Shown one piece after another: positions 1-44,638 of a stretch of DNA of 64,000 nucleotides. Position numbers and translations under genes: made by a program. Within the stretch, counting starts at the first letter, position 1. The number at the start of each line of letters is the position of its first letter. The stretch covers positions 1,364,001-1,428,000 of the forward strand of contig NZ_FNRX01000002.1 in assembly GCF_900105195.1 (NCBI RefSeq), written 5' to 3'. Source of the DNA: Rhodococcus pyridinivorans. GTDB taxonomy: Bacteria > Actinomycetota > Actinomycetes > Mycobacteriales > Mycobacteriaceae. The notes below the pieces were generated by a model, which was given only the letters and a program-made list of their open reading frames with translations, was not told where the DNA came from and searched no databases.

Positions 1-1
1 G

Positions 2-916
2 GCGGTCAACCTGGCCCTGGTGCTCGCCGAGGCCGGTCACTCCGTCGTGCTCGTCGAAGCCGACCTGCGCCGCCCGCGTGTGACCAAGTACCTCGGCACG
101 CTCGGCGACGCCGGCCTGTCGAACGTGCTCGCACACACGGCTGCACTCGAGGACGTGCTCCAGCCGACGCGCTTCGACGGCATGTGGGTGCTCGCGGCCG
201 GCGGTCTGCCGCCCAACCCGTCCGAGCTGCTCGGTTCCGCGCATGCGCGGGAGGTCATCGAGGACCTGCGGTCGCGCTTCGACTACGTCATCATCGACGC
301 GCCGCCGCTGCTGCCCGTCACCGACGCGGCGATCCTCACGAACATCGCCGACGGTGCGCTGCTCATCGCGCGTTACGGCAAGACCACCCGCGAGCAGTTC
401 GCGCGGGCCGTCGGCAACCTGCGGGCGGTCAACGCGCCCGTGCTGGGCACGATCCTGGCGCTGACCCCGACCAAGGGACGCGGCACGGCCTACGAATACC
501 GCTACTACTACAGCTCCGACAAGGACGGTGCTGCTCCGGCAGCCGCCCAGACGAGCACGCCGGCGACGCAGCGTGTCGGAGCGCCGGCACCGACCGCACC
601 GGCCGCCCAGCCGGCTGCGCAGGCGCAGACGACCGCGTCGGCACCCGTCGAGGGACCGGCCCGGCCGCAGAACGGTCAGCATCATGTCGAGCCGCCGGCC
701 ACGCAGGCCCACCCGGCGCCGAGCAACGACGCCTACCACTACCGCGCTGCGGAGCAGTTCCCGCCGGCGCCGCAGCCGGCATCGGAGCGATACGGCAGCG
801 AGCCCTACCAGGCGCCGCAGGCGTACTCCGCCGCCGAGCCGCTGTCGCGACCCGTGGTGCACGCACCGCGACGCCCGGTGAACGACTCAGGCTCGGAGAG
901 CGGCGAGGAGAGGTAG
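2..916 (+). CDS. Bacterial tyrosine kinase (Wzc/CpsD-like), 5'-truncated by the window edge
   Basis: This is the C-terminal part of a BY-kinase, which autophosphorylates on a tyrosine cluster and controls polysaccharide chain length or export at the membrane. The frame is open from base 2, so the gene starts outside the window; the first ATG at 20 is internal. Visible motifs are a Walker A'-like VVLVEADLRRPR just after the edge and a Walker B-like YVIIDAPP near 284-307. The Walker A lysine and any membrane segments lie upstream. A tyrosine cluster (YEYRYYY, near 491-511) follows the kinase core, as expected for the autophosphorylation site. It is followed by an Ala/Pro/Gln-rich tail of about 130 residues, longer than is usual. 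The 3' end overlaps the convergent tyrosine phosphatase gene, the expected antagonist. The family call is secure; the polysaccharide it serves is unknown. Confidence 0.88.
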   Translation, partial: AVNLALVLAEAGHSVVLVEADLRRPRVTKYLGTLGDAGLSNVLAHTAALEDVLQPTRFDGMWVLAAGGLPPNPSELLGSAHAREVIEDLRSRFDYVIIDAPPLLPVTDAAILTNIADGALLIARYGKTTREQFARAVGNLRAVNAPVLGTILALTPTKGRGTAYEYRYYYSSDKDGAAPAAAQTSTPATQRVGAPAPTAPAAQPAAQAQTTASAPVEGPARPQNGQHHVEPPATQAHPAPSNDAYHYRAAEQFPPAPQPASERYGSEPYQAPQAYSAAEPLSRPVVHAPRRPVNDSGSESGEER

Positions 917-1402
917 CAACAGATCGGCGATCTCGGATCCGACCGTGACGAACGTCTCCTCGTCTCGGCCGATCGGGTCGACGATGTCCTCCGGCCCGGG
1001 TGCAGACATCTGCGCCCGGGCCGTCGTCAGTTCTGCGATGGTCCGCGCACCGGTGGCGTTCTGCAGCCGGGCGGCCTCGCGCAGCGTGAACGTCACCCGC
1101 ATCCTGCGCGGTGCGAGCTGGATGACCTTGGCGCGGTGCCGCTCGCTCATCGTGATGATCATGTCGGAGTCCTCCGCGATCGGCGGGGTGATCCGACGCG
1201 CAGCGAATCCGTCCGGATCGCCTCCGAGCTGCTGCAACACGAGTGCCGCGGTGGGTTCCATGCCGTAACCGACCATCGCCCGGGTGCCGGCGCTGTGCGC
1301 CGAAAGGTCCTCGCGACCGGCCTCGGCCGCGTATGCGGTGGTCAACCTCTCTGCGGTGGGTGATCGGCAGATGTTTCCGGTACACACATAGAGAATCCGC
1401 AT
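887..1402 (-). CDS. Low-molecular-weight protein tyrosine phosphatase (Wzb/PtpA-like)
   Basis: A 171-residue cytoplasmic phosphatase likely to dephosphorylate the adjacent tyrosine kinase. The P-loop signature CTGNICRS places the nucleophile at Cys7 and the phosphate-binding arginine at Arg13. The general-acid Asp is D142 in the DP pair (VDPIGRD). Family members are usually 140-170 residues, so this is full length with a short extra C-terminal helix. The ATG at 1402 puts the active-site loop directly at the N-terminus, as in all family members, which fixes the start. The last 30 bases overlap the end of the convergent kinase gene. The upstream side is a divergent region of about 180 bases shared with the Hsp70-like gene. 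Confidence 0.93.
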   Translation of the reverse strand: MRILYVCTGNICRSPTAERLTTAYAAEAGREDLSAHSAGTRAMVGYGMEPTAALVLQQLGGDPDGFAARRITPPIAEDSDMIITMSERHRAKVIQLAPRRMRVTFTLREAARLQNATGARTIAELTTARAQMSAPGPEDIVDPIGRDEETFVTVGSEIADLLLPLLAALRA

Positions 1403-1491
1403 TCGGCGATCCTATGGGAGACGCTATCCAGGCGCTCAGGAGCCATCTCCGGGGTGCTCGGTCCCGGCGTACGTCATACGAACGGCCCTCG

Positions 1492-1505
1492 TGACCCGCC
1501 GGTAA
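1492..1505. promoter_or_regulatory. Operator-like palindrome (variant of TTACCCNCCGGTAA)
   Basis: The bases TGACCCGCCGGTAA lie in the divergent region between the phosphatase and the Hsp70-like gene. They match the 14-base palindrome found upstream of the Fe-S reductase (50953-50966) except at the second base and one central base. A related copy sits before alkB (6343-6356). A shared TetR-type regulator is inferred; no such regulator is encoded in the window. Confidence 0.35.
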
Positions 1506-1583
1506 CGTTCTGTACCATCGTCGGTGATTTCGGGCGCCGGGGGAAGCTGACGCGGCTGGCGCATCCAACGTCGAAGGCGGCTG

Positions 1584-2999
1584 ATGAGTTCTATTCTCGG
1601 TGTGACCGTGGGGGAGAGCGCCGTTCGGGTGGTGCGGCCGGTGGATCGAACGACCCCGACGGCGGGGTTCCAGTTCCAGGTGGTCGAAACCGGTAAGGAC
1701 GATCCGGCGCGGCTGGCGGCAGGCACCCTCGGGGTGCTCTTCCAGACCGGTGTGGCGGGCGATCCGATCGAGCGGGTGGGACTGGTCTATCGCGACCAGG
1801 CCCAGGGCGAGCGCCTGCGCGCGGCAATGGCCGTCGAGCACATCGACCGTTACCTGCTCGTCTCCGAACCCGAAGCCGCCGTCACCTATCTGCAGGCCAC
1901 CGGCGAGCTCGGCAGCAACACCGCCGTCTTCTACGACCTCGGCGACGCCGGGCTCACCGTCACCGTCGTCGACCTCGTCTCCCGCGAGGTGCTCGCCGAA
2001 CGCACCGACAGCATCGGCGGCCGCGTCTTCGACAACGTGATCCGCGACCACCAGCTCGACACCAACGGTGTGTGGCGCCCCGACGACCCCGCCACCGACG
2101 ACGAATTGTCGGCCCAGTGCCGCGAGGCCAAGGAGAAGCTCTCGCAGAGCGAGACCGTGGCCGTACCGGGCGCGGCAGGGGTCGTGCTCATGTCGCGCGA
2201 GACCTTCGATCCGCTCATCGCGCAGTGCGTCGAGTCGTCGGCGCAATTCGTGCACCAGGTGATCTCCCGTGCCGGTCGCAACCCCGAGGCCGTGGTCCTG
2301 CTCGGCGGCGGCGCGCACATCCCGCTCGTGCAGGAGGTGCTGCGCTCCTGGCTCGGCCTGCCCCTGGTGGTGCCGCACGAGCCCGAACTCGTCCTCGCCA
2401 AGGGCGGGGCCCTGGCCGCCGCGCAACCGGCCACCTCGCAACCGGTGAGCACCCTCACGCGCATCGTGCCGGGTCAGCCCCCGTCGACGAGCGCCGACAC
2501 CGAGCAGATCCCGGTCGTCGCCGCCGCGGCCGCTGCGCCCACGGCTGCCGCCACCGGTGCGGAGTCCGCCGACGCGAAGAAGCCATGGTGGTCGTCGCTG
2601 GCCGGTCGCGGTCCGTCGGTCAGCGGCAGGCAGATCTCCGGCGCCGGGATCGCGGGCACGGCTCTCGCGGTCGTCGCGGTCATCGGCGTGGCGCTGAGCA
2701 CCGGCTTCACGAGTTCGTCGACCGACGAGACGAGCCCCACCCAGTCGTACATCCCGACGACCACCAACGCGCCGCGGCAGAACCCCGCGCCGGCGGTAGC
2801 GCCCACGCAGGTCACCACGACCACCACGGTCGAGCAGGAGCCGGCTCCGACCACCCATTCACCGCGCCCGGTTCCGCCGGCCCCCGAACCTCCGCCCGCT
2901 CCGGCTCCGACCATCCCGGGGCTGGGAGTGCCGGTCCCGACGCTGCCGCCGCTGCCGACGATCGAGCTGCCGCCGCTGCCGCAGATCCGGCTTCCCTGA
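1584..2999 (+). CDS. Membrane-anchored Hsp70/actin-fold protein with Pro/Thr-rich extracytoplasmic tail
   Basis: The first 280 residues or so have the Hsp70/actin-like nucleotide-binding fold. A phosphate-2-like motif (YDLGDAGLTVTVVD, residues 117-130) and an adenosine-type motif (VVLLGGGAHIPLVQ, 237-250) are both intact. The substrate-binding domain of DnaK is absent. Instead there is an Ala-rich linker, one membrane helix (about 353-373) and a roughly 100-residue tail rich in Pro, Thr and Ala that should lie outside the membrane. The architecture suggests a signalling or scaffold ATPase rather than a folding chaperone. It resembles two proteins at 55.4-61.3 kb. The start gives a short N-terminus reading SSILGVTVG, the expected first strand of the fold. 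The gene converges on the YibE/F gene with only 9 bases between stops. The substrate is unknown. Confidence 0.8.
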   Translation: MSSILGVTVGESAVRVVRPVDRTTPTAGFQFQVVETGKDDPARLAAGTLGVLFQTGVAGDPIERVGLVYRDQAQGERLRAAMAVEHIDRYLLVSEPEAAVTYLQATGELGSNTAVFYDLGDAGLTVTVVDLVSREVLAERTDSIGGRVFDNVIRDHQLDTNGVWRPDDPATDDELSAQCREAKEKLSQSETVAVPGAAGVVLMSRETFDPLIAQCVESSAQFVHQVISRAGRNPEAVVLLGGGAHIPLVQEVLRSWLGLPLVVPHEPELVLAKGGALAAAQPATSQPVSTLTRIVPGQPPSTSADTEQIPVVAAAAAAPTAAATGAESADAKKPWWSSLAGRGPSVSGRQISGAGIAGTALAVVAVIGVALSTGFTSSSTDETSPTQSYIPTTTNAPRQNPAPAVAPTQVTTTTTVEQEPAPTTHSPRPVPPAPEPPPAPAPTIPGLGVPVPTLPPLPTIELPPLPQIRLP

Positions 3000-3008
3000 G
3001 TCACCCGC

Positions 3009-4292
3009 TCACGCGCGTCGCGCGTGCCGGCCGCCCGTCTGCTGTCCGGGGGCGTCGGTACGCGCGAGCACGGCGGCGATCGCCGTGGTGAGCGGCACCG
3101 ACAACGTGAGCGCGATGCCGCCGACGCATGCGCGGACCAGCTCGATCGCCACGGCGTCGCTCGTGATCACATCGGTGATCGACCGCCCGGCCACCGAGAA
3201 CAGCAGCAGGAGAGGCAGCGCGCCGCCCGCGTAGGCGAGGACGAGCGTGTAGACGGTGCTGGCGATGTGGTCGCGGCCCACGCGCATCGCCGCCGAGAAG
3301 ATCTCACGACGCGACGACTCGGGATCGAGCCCGGCGAGTTCGAAGGCCGACGACGCCTGCGTGATGGTGACGTCGTTGAGCACACCGAGCGAGCCGATGA
3401 TGAATCCCGCCAGCAGTAGGCCCGAGATCGACACGTGCCCGATGTACAACTGCACGTCGGTGTTCTGTTCCTCCGACAGACCGGTCAGATGTGTCATGCG
3501 GATCGCGACGTAGGACAGCAGGGCCGCGACGACCATCGAGGCGAGCGTGCCGAGCAGCGCCGAACTGGTCCTCAGATTCACACCGTGCGCCAGGTACAGC
3601 ACCGCGTAGAGGATCAGTGCACCGCCGACCAGTGCGACCGGCACGGCGGGTTTGCCGTCCAGGAGCGCCGGGAGCATGAACACCACCAGCACACCGAACG
3701 CGACCACCAGGCCGATCAGGGCCCGCAGACCGCGCCAGCGGGCGATGGCGACCACTACGACAGCGAACGCTGCGACCACCAGGGCGAGCGGGAAGCCGCG
3801 GGCGTAGTCGTAGAAGGAGTACTGGGTGGCGCCCGCCGGATCGGTCTGGCGGACGAGACGGATCTCGTCGCCGGCCTGTAGATCGGGCTGACCCGGGCCG
3901 GGAATCACCTCGAGGAGCGTCCGGGCACCGTCGTCGGGACCGGATTCGATGGCGACGATGCTGCGTTCGCAGTCGAAGGCGTTGCTCGAGGGAGGGGACG
4001 GCTCACCGGTGAAGACGCGCCCGAAGGACGCGCTGCCGCACGGGCCGGTGTTCTGCTCGACGACCGTTCCGGCCTCGGTGACGACCGCGCCGCCGCTACT
4101 CGTCTGAAAGGGAGCGGGGATGTCCACGGCACGGCTGCTCGGCCATAACAGGGCGGTGCCGAAGAGCACCAGGAGACCGATCGCAGCCAGCAGGCCGACC
4201 ACGATCTTCGCGGCGATGGGTCCGAGTGGGATGGGACTTTCGTCCTGCCCGTGGCCGTGTCCGTGGCCGAAATGGCCGTGTCCGTGATTCAC
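3009..4292 (-). CDS. YibE/F-family multi-pass membrane protein with His/Gly-rich N-terminus
   Basis: A 427-residue membrane protein of the YibE/F-like family (about 8 predicted helices, near residues 28-48, 168-185, 190-210, 217-236, 248-264, 289-307, 345-367 and 387-410). A soluble domain of about 110 residues lies between helices 1 and 2 and contains Cys85 and Cys108. The most conserved-looking stretch is GSLGVLNDVTITQASS (300-315), followed by an amphipathic segment and the last two helices. The first 18 residues are almost entirely His and Gly (HGHGHFGHGHGHG), which suggests metal binding. The transport role of this family is not established. Upstream is a 328-base non-coding region with inverted repeats that may be its leader. 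Confidence 0.85.
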   Translation of the reverse strand: MNHGHGHFGHGHGHGQDESPIPLGPIAAKIVVGLLAAIGLLVLFGTALLWPSSRAVDIPAPFQTSSGGAVVTEAGTVVEQNTGPCGSASFGRVFTGEPSPPSSNAFDCERSIVAIESGPDDGARTLLEVIPGPGQPDLQAGDEIRLVRQTDPAGATQYSFYDYARGFPLALVVAAFAVVVVAIARWRGLRALIGLVVAFGVLVVFMLPALLDGKPAVPVALVGGALILYAVLYLAHGVNLRTSSALLGTLASMVVAALLSYVAIRMTHLTGLSEEQNTDVQLYIGHVSISGLLLAGFIIGSLGVLNDVTITQASSAFELAGLDPESSRREIFSAAMRVGRDHIASTVYTLVLAYAGGALPLLLLFSVAGRSITDVITSDAVAIELVRACVGGIALTLSVPLTTAIAAVLARTDAPGQQTGGRHARRA

Positions 4293-4332
4293 CCGGACAG
4301 GCTAGCCAAGAGGCGAGATGGTTGGGGCTGGT

Positions 4333-4366
4333 GGTGGCGGGGAGCAGGGGGGGTGTCCCCGCCACC
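4333..4366. repeat. Perfect 11-bp inverted repeat (hairpin)
   Basis: GGTGGCGGGGA at 4333-4343 pairs with TCCCCGCCACC at 4356-4366 around a 12-base loop. It lies between the end of the aminotransferase gene and the start of the YibE/F gene, both transcribed leftward. There is no T-run on either side, so it could be an actinobacterial-type terminator for the aminotransferase transcript or a structured element in the YibE/F leader. Confidence 0.5.
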
Positions 4367-4454
4367 GTCACCTGATCTCGCACAGGGGGGATGGCGATCG
4401 ATCAGGGAGCCCGGCACAGTGCGTAGTGCTTAGTGCCATAAGACAAATTACTGG

Positions 4455-4611
4455 TTCCGACCCCGGATTGGGGAGGGGTTGGCATGTGTCGATGGTCACG
4501 AAGCCGACAAACTGTCCGTTCGGGTAGGTCGACCGTGCCTCTAAACAGGGACTTTGGTCCCGAAAGGCACAACATAACTGTTCGGCAACGATTGCCAGCC
4601 CGGGGTCGGAA
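4455..4611. repeat. Distant 12-bp perfect inverted repeat in a gene-free region
   Basis: TTCCGACCCCGG at 4455-4466 is exactly complementary to CCGGGGTCGGAA at 4600-4611, with 133 bases between. The enclosed segment holds the nested palindrome at 4535-4570. The whole 4293-4620 interval carries no convincing gene. A folded leader or a small RNA on the minus strand is possible; no known RNA family was recognised. Confidence 0.45.
4535..4570. promoter_or_regulatory. Nested palindrome resembling a DosR/DevR box
   Basis: The core GGGACTTTGGTCCC (4548-4561) is a perfect 5-bp inverted repeat with a 4-base centre. The 20-base window 4545-4564 matches the mycobacterial DosR consensus TTSGGGACTWWAGTCCCSAA at 16 positions by eye. 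Outer arms GTGCCT (4535-4540) and AGGCAC (4565-4570) extend the symmetry. A hypoxia/NO-type response regulator acting on the leftward YibE/F transcript is one reading. The other is an RNA hairpin, since the extended arms are not part of the DosR consensus. Confidence 0.4.
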
Positions 4612-4620
4612 GCCCTGTTC

Positions 4621-5877
4621 CTACTGTTTGTAGGAGGACAGGAAGTTACCGATCCGCTCGATCGCCACCGCCAGGTCGCGTGCCCACGGCAGCGTGACGA
4701 TGCGCAGATGGTCGTGGTTCGGCCAGTTGAAGCCCGTGCCCTGCGTGACGAGGATGCGCTCCTGCAGCAGCAGATCCTGCACGAGCTTCTCGTCGTCGTG
4801 GATGTCGTAGACCTCCGGATCCAGACGCGGGAAGGCGTAGAGCGCACCGCGCGGCTTCACGCAACTCACGCCCGGGATGGCGTTGAGGCGCTCCCACGCG
4901 ACGTCGCGCTGCTCGAGCAGGCGCCCACCGGGCCGTACCAGGTCCTCGATGCTCTGATAGCCGCCGAGCGCCACCTGGATGGCGTGCTGGGCCGGCACAT
5001 TGGGGCACAAGCGGGTCGAGGCGAGCAGGTCGACGCCCTCGAGGAAGCCCTCTGCGTGATCCTTCGGGCCGGTGATGACCATCCAGCCCGACCGGTAGCC
5101 GGCGACCCGGTACGCCTTCGACAGGCCGTTGTAGGTCAGGCAGAGCAGGTCGGGGGCCAGCGACGCGAGGGAGACGTGCTTCGAATCGTCGTACAGGATC
5201 TTGTCGTAGATCTCGTCGGCGAGCAGCAGCAACTGGTGCTTGCGGGCGAGGCGCACGATCCCCTCGAGCACCTCGTGCGAGTACACGGCGCCCGTCGGGT
5301 TGTTCGGGTTGATCACCACGATCGCCTTGGTGCGGTCGGTGATCCGGGACTCGATGTCGTCGAGATCCGGGTTCCAGTCGTTGGTCTCGTCGCACAGATA
5401 GTGCACGGGGGTGCCACCGGCGAGCGAGGTCATCGCCGTCCACAACGGATAGTCGGGTGCCGGGATGAGCACCTCGTCGCCGTCGTCGAGCAGGGCCTGC
5501 ATGGTGATGGTGATGAGCTCGGAGACTCCGTTGCCCAGGTAGACATCGTTGATGTCGAACTTCGGGAAGCGCGGCACGAGCTCGTAGCGCGTGACGATCG
5601 CGCGACGGGCGGAGGCGATGCCCTTGGACTCCGAGTAGCCCTGCGCGTGGGGCAGCGCCGCGATCATGTCCTGCACGATCGTGTCGGGCGCCTCGAACCC
5701 GAACGGTGCGGGGTTGCCGATGTTGAGCTTGAGGATGCGATGCCCCTCGGCCTCGAGCCGCGCGGCGTGGGCGTGCACCGGCCCGCGGATCTCGTAGAGC
5801 ACGTTCTGGAGCTTCGACGACTGCTCGAGCCGACGGCTGATGTGATGGTGAAGTTGGCCTTGCTCCTCGATAGTCAC
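4621..5877 (-). CDS. alaA: AlaA-type PLP-dependent aminotransferase (Rv0337c/AspC homologue)
   Basis: A 418-residue class I aminotransferase, closest by recalled sequence to E. coli AlaA, which interconverts pyruvate/glutamate and alanine/2-oxoglutarate. Its mycobacterial counterpart is annotated aspC (Rv0337c). Near-identical family blocks are KLNIGNPAPFGF (50-61), NGVSELI (116-122), PAPDYPLWTA (139-148), NPNNPTGAVYS (190-200) and DEIYDKILYDD (221-231). The Schiff-base lysine is K254 in GLSKAYRVAG. Length is full for the family; the extra His-containing N-terminus of about 18 residues is variable in homologues. The gene is divergent from the cold-shock gene across about 166 bases. In M. tuberculosis the next gene in this direction would be the Fe-S reductase Rv0338c, which here lies 41.8 kb away. 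Confidence 0.92.
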   Translation of the reverse strand: MTIEEQGQLHHHISRRLEQSSKLQNVLYEIRGPVHAHAARLEAEGHRILKLNIGNPAPFGFEAPDTIVQDMIAALPHAQGYSESKGIASARRAIVTRYELVPRFPKFDINDVYLGNGVSELITITMQALLDDGDEVLIPAPDYPLWTAMTSLAGGTPVHYLCDETNDWNPDLDDIESRITDRTKAIVVINPNNPTGAVYSHEVLEGIVRLARKHQLLLLADEIYDKILYDDSKHVSLASLAPDLLCLTYNGLSKAYRVAGYRSGWMVITGPKDHAEGFLEGVDLLASTRLCPNVPAQHAIQVALGGYQSIEDLVRPGGRLLEQRDVAWERLNAIPGVSCVKPRGALYAFPRLDPEVYDIHDDEKLVQDLLLQERILVTQGTGFNWPNHDHLRIVTLPWARDLAVAIERIGNFLSSYKQ

Positions 5878-6043
5878 GGCTTACATCGTGCCACCGTGCC
5901 GCAACAGGATTTCATCCGCGTTTTGCCGGTTGCGGTAACGAGTTGGGAAACAAGGCGCGACGAATGTCCGGATCAATGCGATGATCGAGGTCCATCTAGG
6001 CCTCACGTCGGGGTGACGTGGGGGAATGCAAGGAGCAAGTGGT

Positions 6044-6247
6044 ATGGCGCAGGGCACTGTCAAGTGGTTCAACGCGGAAAAGGGCTTCGGCTTCATCGAG
6101 CAGGATGGTGGGGGAGCAGACGTTTTCGTCCATTACTCCGAGATCCAGGGTTCGGGCTTCAAGACCCTGGACGAGGGGGCACGAGTCGAGTTCGAGATCG
6201 GCCAGGGGCAGAAAGGCCCGCAGGCTCAGGGTGTGCGCGCCATCTAG
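6044..6247 (+). CDS. cspA: Cold-shock domain protein (CspA family)
   Basis: A 67-residue single-stranded nucleic-acid-binding protein acting as an RNA chaperone. The family start [16 protein letters not shown] contains RNP1 (KGFGFIE), and RNP2 is VFVHYSEI. The ATG at 6044 is chosen because AAGGAG (6030-6035) lies 8 bases upstream and homologues begin [10 protein letters not shown]; an upstream in-frame start at 6026 would add six residues and lacks a site. The gene is monocistronic, ends in a hairpin at 6275-6307, and is followed by the alkB promoter region. Confidence 0.95.
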   Translation: MAQGTVKWFNAEKGFGFIEQDGGGADVFVHYSEIQGSGFKTLDEGARVEFEIGQGQKGPQAQGVRAI

Positions 6248-6274
6248 GTCGCACTCTTTCGAGAATTCCGCGTT

Positions 6275-6307
6275 CGACGGCGTCGCACTTCCGGTGCGGC
6301 GCCGTCG
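6275..6307 (+). terminator. Terminator hairpin of the cold-shock gene
   Basis: CGACGGCG (6275-6282) pairs with CGCCGTCG (6300-6307), with an inner CGCAC/GTGCG stem and a short loop. It starts 28 bases after the cspA stop. There is no strong T-run, typical of high-GC actinobacterial terminators. Confidence 0.6.
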
Positions 6308-6342
6308 TCGTGTGCTCTCCATCACAGTCGGGAGGCGTAGGC

Positions 6343-6356
6343 CTACCCGTCGGTAA
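6343..6356. promoter_or_regulatory. Operator-like palindrome upstream of alkB
   Basis: CTACCCGTCGGTAA matches the YTACCCRYCGGTAA pattern also present at 50953-50966, and resembles the site at 1492-1505. It lies about 100 bases before the alkB start, close to an AT-richer stretch (TTGTAAGGTATATCC, 6364-6378) that may hold the promoter. A TetR-family, possibly acyl-CoA-responsive, repressor is a reasonable guess; none is encoded nearby. Confidence 0.4.
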
Positions 6357-6451
6357 GTACTGCTTGTAAGGTATATCCGGTTCGTGGGGTAACAGTTTGT
6401 TTTCTCCGGTGCGGGGGGATTCGTACCGGACGGTTTTTCCTTCCTGGGGGA

Positions 6452-7633
6452 TTGGTGTTTGTGGATTCGGCTACTCCTCGCAGTGCGACACACGATCGAT
6501 GGACCGACCCCAAGAAACGCCTCTGGCTGTACGGACTCGTCGTCCCCCTGAGCCCCTTCATCGCCTACTTCCTCGTCGAATACCTCCACCTCGGCGTCTT
6601 CTGGGCCACCGGTGCACTGGTCATCGCCGTCGTCTGCCCGTTGGTCGACGCGTTCGCGAGGCTGGACACGAGCAATCCGCCCGAGAGCGTGATGCGGACG
6701 CTCGAGAACGACCGGTACTACCGCTACTGCACCTATCTCTATCTCCCACTGCAATACGCGGGCCTGACATTCGGGTGCTGGATGTGGGTGTCGCAGCCCA
6801 TGGGCGGCGCCGAACGATTCGCGATGGCCGCCACACTCGGCATCGTCGGCGGTGTCGGCATCAACGCGGCGCACGAACTCGGACACAAGCGCACCACCAT
6901 CGAGCGGCGCCTCGCGAAGATCGCGCTCGCCCAGTCGTTCTACGGCCACTTCTACGTCGAACACAATCGGGGGCACCACGCCCGTGTGGCGACCCCGGAG
7001 GACCCGGCCACCGCCCGCATGGGAGAGAGCTACTGGCGCTTCCTGCCCCGTTCGGTGTTCGGCAGCCTCCGTTCCGCGATCCGTTACGAGAAGGGCCGGC
7101 TCGAACGTCGCGGCACGTCGTTCTGGAATCTGCGGCACAACGACATCCTCAACGCATGGGCGCTGAGCGTCGTCCTCTACGCGGTGCTCATCGCCGTGTT
7201 CGGCTGGTCGATCGCCCCGTGGCTCGTCGTCCAGGCCGTCATGGCGATCATGTTCCTCGAAGGCGCCAACTATCTCGAGCACTACGGGCTGCTGCGCGAG
7301 AAGCGACCGGACGGCAGTTACGAACGCGTGCAGCCCCAGCACAGCTGGAACAGCAACCACGTGTGCTCCAACCTGTTCCTCTACAACCTGCAACGGCACA
7401 GCGACCATCACGCCAATCCGCTGCGCCGCTACCAGACCCTGCGGTCGATGCCGCAGGCGCCGCAGCTACCCGCCGGTTACGCGGTATTGATCATCCTGGC
7501 CCTCTTTCCGCCGCTGTGGCGACGGGTGATGGACCCGCGACTGCTCGAGCACTACAGTCACGATTTCTCGCGAATCAATATTGAGCCTGAGAAACGAAAT
7601 GCGATTCAGGCACGATACGGTGGTCGCAGTTAG
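6452..7633 (+). CDS. alkB: AlkB-type membrane alkane 1-monooxygenase
   Basis: An integral-membrane di-iron hydroxylase that oxidises terminal methyl groups of medium or long alkyl chains, with electrons from rubredoxin. The histidine boxes are complete: HELGHK (141-146), EHNRGHH (170-176) and LQRHSDHH (313-320), plus the family motif NYLEHYG (273-279). Hydrophobic segments lie near 26-45, 50-66, 99-114, 124-139, 233-252 and 255-270. About 393 residues is normal. The start is uncertain: TTG 6452, GTG 6455 and GTG 6461 are in frame behind a GGGGG stretch at 6446-6450. No rubredoxin, rubredoxin reductase or AlkU-type regulator follows, unlike many rhodococcal alkB operons. The NRPS gene begins 74 bases after the stop on the same strand, so co-transcription is plausible. 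Activity on a lipid part of the NRPS product is possible but unproven. Confidence 0.93.
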   Translation: MVFVDSATPRSATHDRWTDPKKRLWLYGLVVPLSPFIAYFLVEYLHLGVFWATGALVIAVVCPLVDAFARLDTSNPPESVMRTLENDRYYRYCTYLYLPLQYAGLTFGCWMWVSQPMGGAERFAMAATLGIVGGVGINAAHELGHKRTTIERRLAKIALAQSFYGHFYVEHNRGHHARVATPEDPATARMGESYWRFLPRSVFGSLRSAIRYEKGRLERRGTSFWNLRHNDILNAWALSVVLYAVLIAVFGWSIAPWLVVQAVMAIMFLEGANYLEHYGLLREKRPDGSYERVQPQHSWNSNHVCSNLFLYNLQRHSDHHANPLRRYQTLRSMPQAPQLPAGYAVLIILALFPPLWRRVMDPRLLEHYSHDFSRINIEPEKRNAIQARYGGRS

Positions 7634-7707
7634 GCGCCATGTCGGGGAGACCGCGCCGTTTCTATGATGCGCACACCCGTGCGGATCATGCGCGCCCGGG
7701 GAGATAA

Positions 7708-44631
<36,924 letters not shown>

Positions 44632-44638
44632 GGTGCTG

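Noticed and set aside
4455..4611. TTCCGACCCCGG resembles a tRNA T-arm, suggesting a tRNA or att site
   Set aside because: No acceptor, D-arm or anticodon arm can be drawn around either copy, and no integrase gene is in the window.
4708..6369. A 553-codon open frame on the plus strand
   Set aside because: It lies opposite the aminotransferase gene and runs across the csp gene, has low-complexity Arg/Val/Asp composition, and shows no motif; it is a high-GC shadow frame.
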